Source: Nereocystis luetkeana
Lineage: Eukaryota; Sar; Phaeophyceae; Laminariales; Laminariaceae
Length of the DNA stretch: 64,000 nt
Direction: 5' to 3'
NCBI GenBank assembly: GCA_031213475.1
Contig: JARUPZ010000015.1
Coordinates: 9,700,528 to 9,764,527 of the forward strand
The stretch's first letter is position 1. Each line of letters starts with the position of its first letter. Under the pieces are notes generated by a model that was given only the letters and a program-made list of their open reading frames with translations, made no database searches and was not told where the DNA came from. Shown piece by piece: positions 58,219-64,000 of the stretch. A program made the translations under genes and the position numbers.

Positions 58219-59232
58219 GTCTTGGATCCTGTATCGGTGCGCGCGGCTCGGGAAGCGGCAGCGGGAACGAAGCCAGAACCGGCTACTTTTGCGGCTCATG
58301 GGGTGTTTGTTTTCGACTCTTGCCTGGGGGGTGGTGGTGGGGGTGGGGGTAGAATGAGAGCGAGATGGGGGCGGGGTGGGGTTGAGGGAGGGGGAGGGGC
58401 GGCGGCGCGGAGGGAGATATGGAGGACAGGGGATGAGATAGGTGTGGAGGAAGGGGGGGGAGGGAGAGAGGGAAGAGGAAGAGGGGGGGGGGTGGAATGC
58501 GGTGCGATAGGCGTGTGCGGCAGAAAAGGGTTTTGTTTGTTTGTTAGTCAGTTTGTTTGTTAGTTTTTTTTATCCTTCGACTCTGGGGGGTGTTGGACAG
58601 GTTGAGCGTGAGAAACAGAGGGGGTTTGGAAAGGGGAGGAGGGGGAGGGAAGGAGGGAAGGGGGGGTGAAGGAAAACGGTAGGATGGGAGAAGGAGGGAG
58701 GGGGAGAGCAATAACATATATTTTGGAGGGGTCGAAAGAGGGAGAAAACAAGGATGGAGAGATCGTTGTGGTGGACGTGTTTAGCCGAAGCATGCTGCTT
58801 GGAGAGAATGGGAAAGCGTGCTTGGCGACGTTACTCCTACTGTGTTTGGTAGATTTTCCCACTCTATCTTTAGTATTACATCGTATGTCGCTCACGTACT
58901 GTAGTGTTGTCTCCCTTAGGTTGGGCGCAGTACTTAAATGTGTTTTTTGAAGTGTGCCTCCTATCATCGGGAGCAATCGTTAACGGGTTTAAGGCTGTGA
59001 GGAGAGGGGGAAATATTTGTTGACTACTTTCACGCGGATGAGGAGAGGGAGGTGGGGGGGCGGGTACTCGATATCATGCATGGCCGTAGCCGCACGTGGC
59101 GGCGGGGGGGGGTATGTGTTTTCATGGCTACAGTAGACGACAGTGATGATGATGGCGGGGGTCATGGTAGGTGTTGCCATTGCTTGTGTTAGGCACCTGA
59201 TGCATTAGCATGCCCTATTCACCGTCACCACC

Positions 59233-59392
59233 CCTACAGGCTGCTACTGACTGCTACAGACTGCTACAGACTGCTACAGACTGCTACAGGCTGCTACAGA
59301 CTGCTACAGGCTGCTACAGACTGCTACTGACTGCTACAGACTGCTACAGGCTGCTACAGACTGCTACAGACTGCTACAGACTGCTACAGACG
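59233..59392. repeat. 10-bp minisatellite, unit 3 copy
   Basis: Similar length but a rearranged order of variants compared with units 1 and 2. Confidence 0.85.
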
Positions 59393-60925
59393 GTGCTTCG
59401 TATATAGACTGCGGCAGCATAGAGGCCCGCCGTTACGCAGATGGTGAAATGCTGGGTCTGTACGAGTATGTAGCCTTGGGGCTCGAGAGTGTGGTGGTGT
59501 GGCAGTCATGACTGGTGAGTATAGAAATGTCAATCGATCCCATGATGTTGATATTCATACTGTGGCTGTGACAGTCCATCATGATGTTGATAGCGATTCA
59601 GTCGATCATGATTTTGTTGATAGCGATTCAGTCGATCATGATTTTGTTGATAGCGATATCGATAGTTGTGGTGACATTGAGTAGTGAGCATGGCGTAAAT
59701 GGTGTGAAGTGCTGTAGAAGGTGCTTGTTTGGCGTTGTGTCCTGGTGTGGGTTTTTCCAACGTGTTGGCAGGATAGAGCTGTGTCGGTTGAAAAACATGA
59801 TCCCGGCACACTACTATTAATAATAGTGGCCATGAAGCATGCGCACCTTTTAAGAACGCTAGACTACGATCAGCACCAAGAGACATGTAGAGTAGAGGGT
59901 AGAGCTGTGAGTCGGCACGATTTATCTCACCAACTGGTTGTTCGTCGGACTAATAGTTACCAGGTATTAATAGTCGTTTCCCTGAGGTGCCAACTATCCG
60001 ACTTGATGGATTTCCATACCTGTGGGAAGGGTTGCTGAATGCGGGATTACTGTGTCATGTGTTTGGCGGGGGGGTCTCTCTGCCGGGCAGGGCTGATTTG
60101 TTGACTTAAATCGGCTAGTCGGCTCGCGACCAGCTGGCGTAACCAAGCCAAGGTCAGCCGACTTGTCCCCTACAGCTACTGTAGTTAGTTGGCTAACGGC
60201 ACCTACCGATTAGCTACTAGTCGTGAGATCCTGGCCACTCACACCTCTGGTAGAGGGGCTTTAATGTTTGTCCTTTTGGCAGATAACGGGATACCTGGAC
60301 AGAAAACGGTGTCTCCCAGTGTTGAGCCTTGAGCTGGGGTTCTACCATTACGTGGCGGTAAAACCACCGGTGTACCGTTTTATGGCGACTGTGGCGGGTT
60401 GTGGGTGCGTCTGTTCTCTTCGCCGGTACAAGACCCCAGGGTGTGTGAGATAGGGCCAACAAGGAGAGCGAGGGATCCGGTGCGATAGGCTGACCTATGT
60501 TTTCGTGGGCAGTCGCGTGCTGTGCCGTTTGTGAAAATTGATGCTTATTCGGCGGAGGTGATGTTGGTTCCTCCCGTTTATCTCTCATGCTGCTTACTAT
60601 TAATAATGTTGTGGCCTGTGGTCCCGACTTATGCCGTAGGCTATTAGACGTTTACCCAGTACCCGACCCGTGTGTCTTTTCGTGTTTTTGCTGTTCCAGT
60701 AGTTGACGTTGGTGGTGATACATCAGGTATAGGGTAGGGTGACACCGTAGGGTAGGCGAGTAGGTTCCGATACGAACGGCGTGTGTGTATTTATGTTTTG
60801 TGTGTATGATGTGTGTGCCGCAACTCGCCAGGTATTACCGTACAATCGGTTTGATGTGTTTGTGGATATGTTTTTTGTCTGTTTTTTCCGCTGGGTACCG
60901 AAGCGCTGTTCCTTTGTGTTACAGT

Positions 60926-60930
<5 letters not shown>

Positions 60931-60959
<29 letters not shown>

Positions 60960-62033
60960 CTTCACATTAAACCGTTCTTTCTACCCGTCGACATCCAGCA
61001 CAACCAGTGTCCGTGCCGATTCTTCCATCCTAGAAGAGATACAAGTTCTGTGGTCACAAAGCTACGCCACAGAGATACTACGTTGCCACGTGTGCAGTGT
61101 GAACTGCAGTGGGCAATGCAAAGCCATGTCATCATACTAGATACGACAGGCACGACATACGCAATCTATGAAATAGTGAAACGAAAAGAAACAATCAAAG
61201 AGAAAACAAAAACAAGGTAGACAAGTCGAAAAAGAAAAAGAAGAAAAATGAAAGCAAAATCTAAGAGAAACAATCTGTCGTGCCCCCCCCCCCGCAGGCG
61301 AGGTGGCCTACACTTGAAAAAGAACGAGCTGGAAAAAAGAAGAAATAACAAAAAACACCACTGCTTGTGAACAGAGTAAGACAAAGAACCAAGGAGAAAG
61401 TAACAAGGAAAAATAACAAAGGGGAAATAACAGGCAGACCAAAGCCCAAAGCACCTTCTAGGTGGCGGCAGCAGCTTGTGGTACGAGTAGTATAGCCAGG
61501 TTCTCCCTGCTAATCCGCCTGGTACCTTGCTACCCAGACTGCCGTCTCCGCCCTGCGTTCGTCAACTATGCCCAGCCCCTTGGCGTCAGACAATACGAGC
61601 CGAGCAGAGCAGGTTCGTCTTCCAACCACGCCACACGGCTCCTTGAGTACGGCTTATCAATCAGAAAAGGAAGAGGAAGAGAAAAAATGAAATGAAAATC
61701 ACGGAGAGTCAGCGCAAAAAAAAAAAAAAAAAAAAAACTAAAAGAGAAGACAAGGGAAGACCACGTTCGAGCCAGCTGCACCAGTTGGTAGCACTAGTAG
61801 TATGGTCATATTCTACTTCCTAGTCGACTTGGTGCCTTGCTACCCTGTCTGCCATCTCCTTCCTACTTTCGTCTACCGCCGTTTCCCTTCTACCCCTCCT
61901 GTTCCCCCCCCTCTCCGCATTCACTCGGTCGGGCTTTATGCCACTTCTCCTGTTGCCCCCTCCCCCCCCGTTCCTTTGGGCACCATCCACGGCGGATGCG
62001 CGGCGCTGTCTACTCATCTCAGCCTCAGCCTCG
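60931..62033 (-). mobile_element. Second, shorter copy of the same LINE, private to unit 3
   Basis: The unit 3 sequence leaves the common path at TTTTTTGTGTG and returns at GGGATGGG; unit 1 has the uninterrupted site at about 4589-4600. The 1.1-kb insert matches 33796-34911 of the unit 2 LINE almost base for base, including the TG run and poly-C run, and breaks off inside the RT frame's C terminus (the frame fragment is at 61820-62030). The insertion point differs from that in unit 2, so the two are independent. The 3' end lies at the TG-rich side. Confidence 0.87.
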
Positions 62034-62830
62034 TGGGATGGGATGGCAGGGGATGGAGGGTGCAATATAGCATGGTATAGTCCGTGCAGTACAATATGTG
62101 CGTTATGTTTTCGGCTAAAATACGCCCGTTTCTAAAACTTTTGAAATATTCGTATGAGGACTTGAAAGGTGACACCACCACCTGACTGGGCCAGTCGTCA
62201 ACACCAGGAATGAGGAACGAGGGGATCAAACACCCTGGTCAACCATGCATGTTTCTCCAACTCTAATACCAGCAATATTACTTCATGGGGTCAAAAACTG
62301 GCACTACAAGTATGGTTGTCGCACACGACAGATGGAAGATTCAGCAAGTTTCCCAATTCCCATCATACACATGCGTGGTGTACGGACTGCAAAAACTAGA
62401 CTACAGTTGTACGAGTCTGCTACTTCTTCGAATAATTCAGGTCCCAAAAAATGTTGAGTGGGCTCATCAGTTGCGAAGGCAGGTTATTAGCCGAAACATC
62501 GACTTTTCGGGTGTTTTTTTCAACATTTTAAGTCTTGCAGTATTCAGTTGTCGAGAGCGCCTTGCAGCGTGGGTATAGGCACAATTCGATGCGAGTCGAC
62601 GAGGGAAGAAAAGGCTGAAATCTTCTCGCGATAAAAATGAAGGCACGTACCGTAGCGGGAAGGGGGGAGAAGAGCTTGCTATGTGACCCCGGATCTGAGT
62701 TACGAGTTGGAAGGAGAGAGAGAAGAAGATGTGCGAAGATAATTAATGGGATGAGCAAAAAAAAAGAATGAAATAAAAAAAGTGGTTTCACGGCTGAATC
62801 AAGCCCCCTCTACGATAGTAGTAGTTATGA

Positions 62831-63765
62831 GTGATCAATGTTGAAGATCATGCTGCACATGTCGGATGGCAAGGGAAATAATAGTAAGTAGGAGTAGTAA
62901 TATTACTATGACTAGTGCTATTTGGAGTCTGCCTCATTTCAAGCGCGAGTGCAAGAAGCCAGACGTCTAACCCGCGTCCTATAATGAATTACACAGGCAG
63001 TACGTAGTACGAGATGCTACGGTCTAGGTTTTCGTGTGGGACATCCCGTGGGATTGCCCATAGACATGGTACAGGTATGTACCAACTCTGGACGGCAATA
63101 TAGGGACCATCTAACCTTGATATTAGTGACTAATCGTTTCTTCCTTTAAAATCTAGAGTAGTAGTGGGGTATTTTGGTCAACGGGGCATTCCATGCTTTG
63201 CCGTCCTACATGGCCTGAAACGCCTCTCTCTTCAAAATACTGAATAGCTGAGTGTACCAGTACTGCAGCAATAGTACAGCTTCAGTACACTTTATACTAA
63301 TAAACAGTTACAGCTGGCTCAGGCTAGACTGGTCGGTTTCTTACCCATGATAGGGTCCTTTCTTTCTAACGTATTACGCAAAAAACTTGAAAATCACAGC
63401 TGCTGCCGAAATTCGTTTGTTTTCCTTCTGATTTTCATAGAACGTTTCGAGCTCGTTCAATCAAGCCTATCACCGTAAATTTTGTCCACCGCCACCGATG
63501 CCGATCGCAATATCTACCATTCACGTCCGTAGTAGGTGGTGTCATAATACTGGCCGCCTTGAGCAGCGGAAGAGAGAGTCAAGACCACAGATTTTTAATA
63601 GAAATCCCTAGAGCTGGCGCTAGAAATTGCCCTGAGCAACCACGGGCCTTGAAAAATGACCAGAAACAGCAGGCGTTTCCGTAGGACAAAAACCTTACCA
63701 CTGGTATATATTATTATTTCTCTTGCCATCCGACAATGTGCAGCATGATCTTCAACACGGATCAC
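62831..63765. mobile_element. TIR element, unit 3 copy
   Basis: Counterpart of 5390-6321 with both ends present and a few substitutions. Confidence 0.58.
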
Positions 63766-64000
63766 TTTTTTTGGGGGGGGGGGGGCTAACCGGTTCTAGG
63801 TACTCCAAAGCATATCTGCAAAAACAATCGCGCAAATATTCAAAGGCCTGACTCCGTAGGATGAATATCAAGTTGCATTCCAGGCCAGAGGCTTATTAAA
63901 TACTGAAACAAAGTAATTACAAGGCAGCTTACTGGTGCCCTTTTTGCACTTCTACTATTAATATTTTGCTTGCCATCCGACAATGTGCAGTGTTGTTCTA

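Larger units (their letters stand above)
56359..64000 (+). repeat. Tandem array unit 3, cut by the window end
   Basis: Third period, of which only the first 7.6 kb is visible. It reaches the equivalent of about unit-1 position 6555, so the gene is not covered. It carries its own 1.1-kb LINE insertion (60931-62033). Near its start it retains the C-run segment that unit 2 lost, so it is not a simple copy of unit 2. Confidence 0.93.

Noticed and set aside
1-64000. The three units as an assembly artefact of joined haplotypes
   Set aside because: Not fully excluded. The mosaic variants, private insertions and clean continuity favour a real array, but read support is needed.
1-64000. LTR retrotransposons, retrovirus-like or Polinton-like elements
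   Set aside because: No long terminal direct repeats, capsid, protease or integrase-like frames were seen; the only reverse transcriptase is of LINE type.

Overview
The window is nuclear DNA of a eukaryote. GC-rich coding blocks are cut by GT-AG introns of about 350 to 2,500 bases, the encoded proteins are rich in Gly, Ala, Arg, Gln and Ser, and non-LTR retrotransposons, TIR elements and minisatellites fill the rest. No bacterial operons, rRNA or CRISPR arrays are seen. The style fits an alga such as a brown alga, but no marker gene proves this.

The dominant feature is a tandem array. One unit runs 1-26767, a second 26768-56358 and a third from 56359 to the window end. Units are about 98-99% alike over most of their length by eye. 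They differ by insertions, deletions and one strongly diverged patch. The phase of the unit is arbitrary because the true junctions cannot be placed.

Each unit has two halves. The first (about 11.7 kb in unit 1) shows no convincing host gene. It holds a 67-bp minisatellite, a 10-bp minisatellite, a 932-bp TIR element, decayed RTE-like LINE fragments, a G-tract-bounded repeat called X here, and many short TA-flanked palindromes. The second half carries one large plus-strand gene. I rebuilt 11 exons from matching splice sites and codon phases (11772-26338 in unit 1; 41463-56036 in unit 2). The predicted protein has about 1,940 residues in unit 1 and 1,956 in unit 2. It is basic and coiled-coil at the start, then Gly/Val-rich and RGG-like, then Pro/Gln-rich, then a long charged coiled coil, then a globular-looking C-terminal part. 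I do not recognise the family. It could be two genes, because promoter-like sequence lies inside the largest intron.

The units record recent transposon activity. Unit 2 alone carries a 2.8-kb 5'-truncated RTE-like LINE with an intact reverse transcriptase frame and a 7-bp target-site duplication, a 104-bp TA-flanked MITE, and a 0.3-kb replacement holding a LINE 3' end and a tRNA-like SINE. Unit 3 carries a separate 1.1-kb insertion of the same LINE. The most novel signal may be the dispersed 9-mer TACCWGGTA. It is present or absent as an exact 7-bp indel at three paralogous sites and looks like the excision scar of an unknown TA-targeting transposon.
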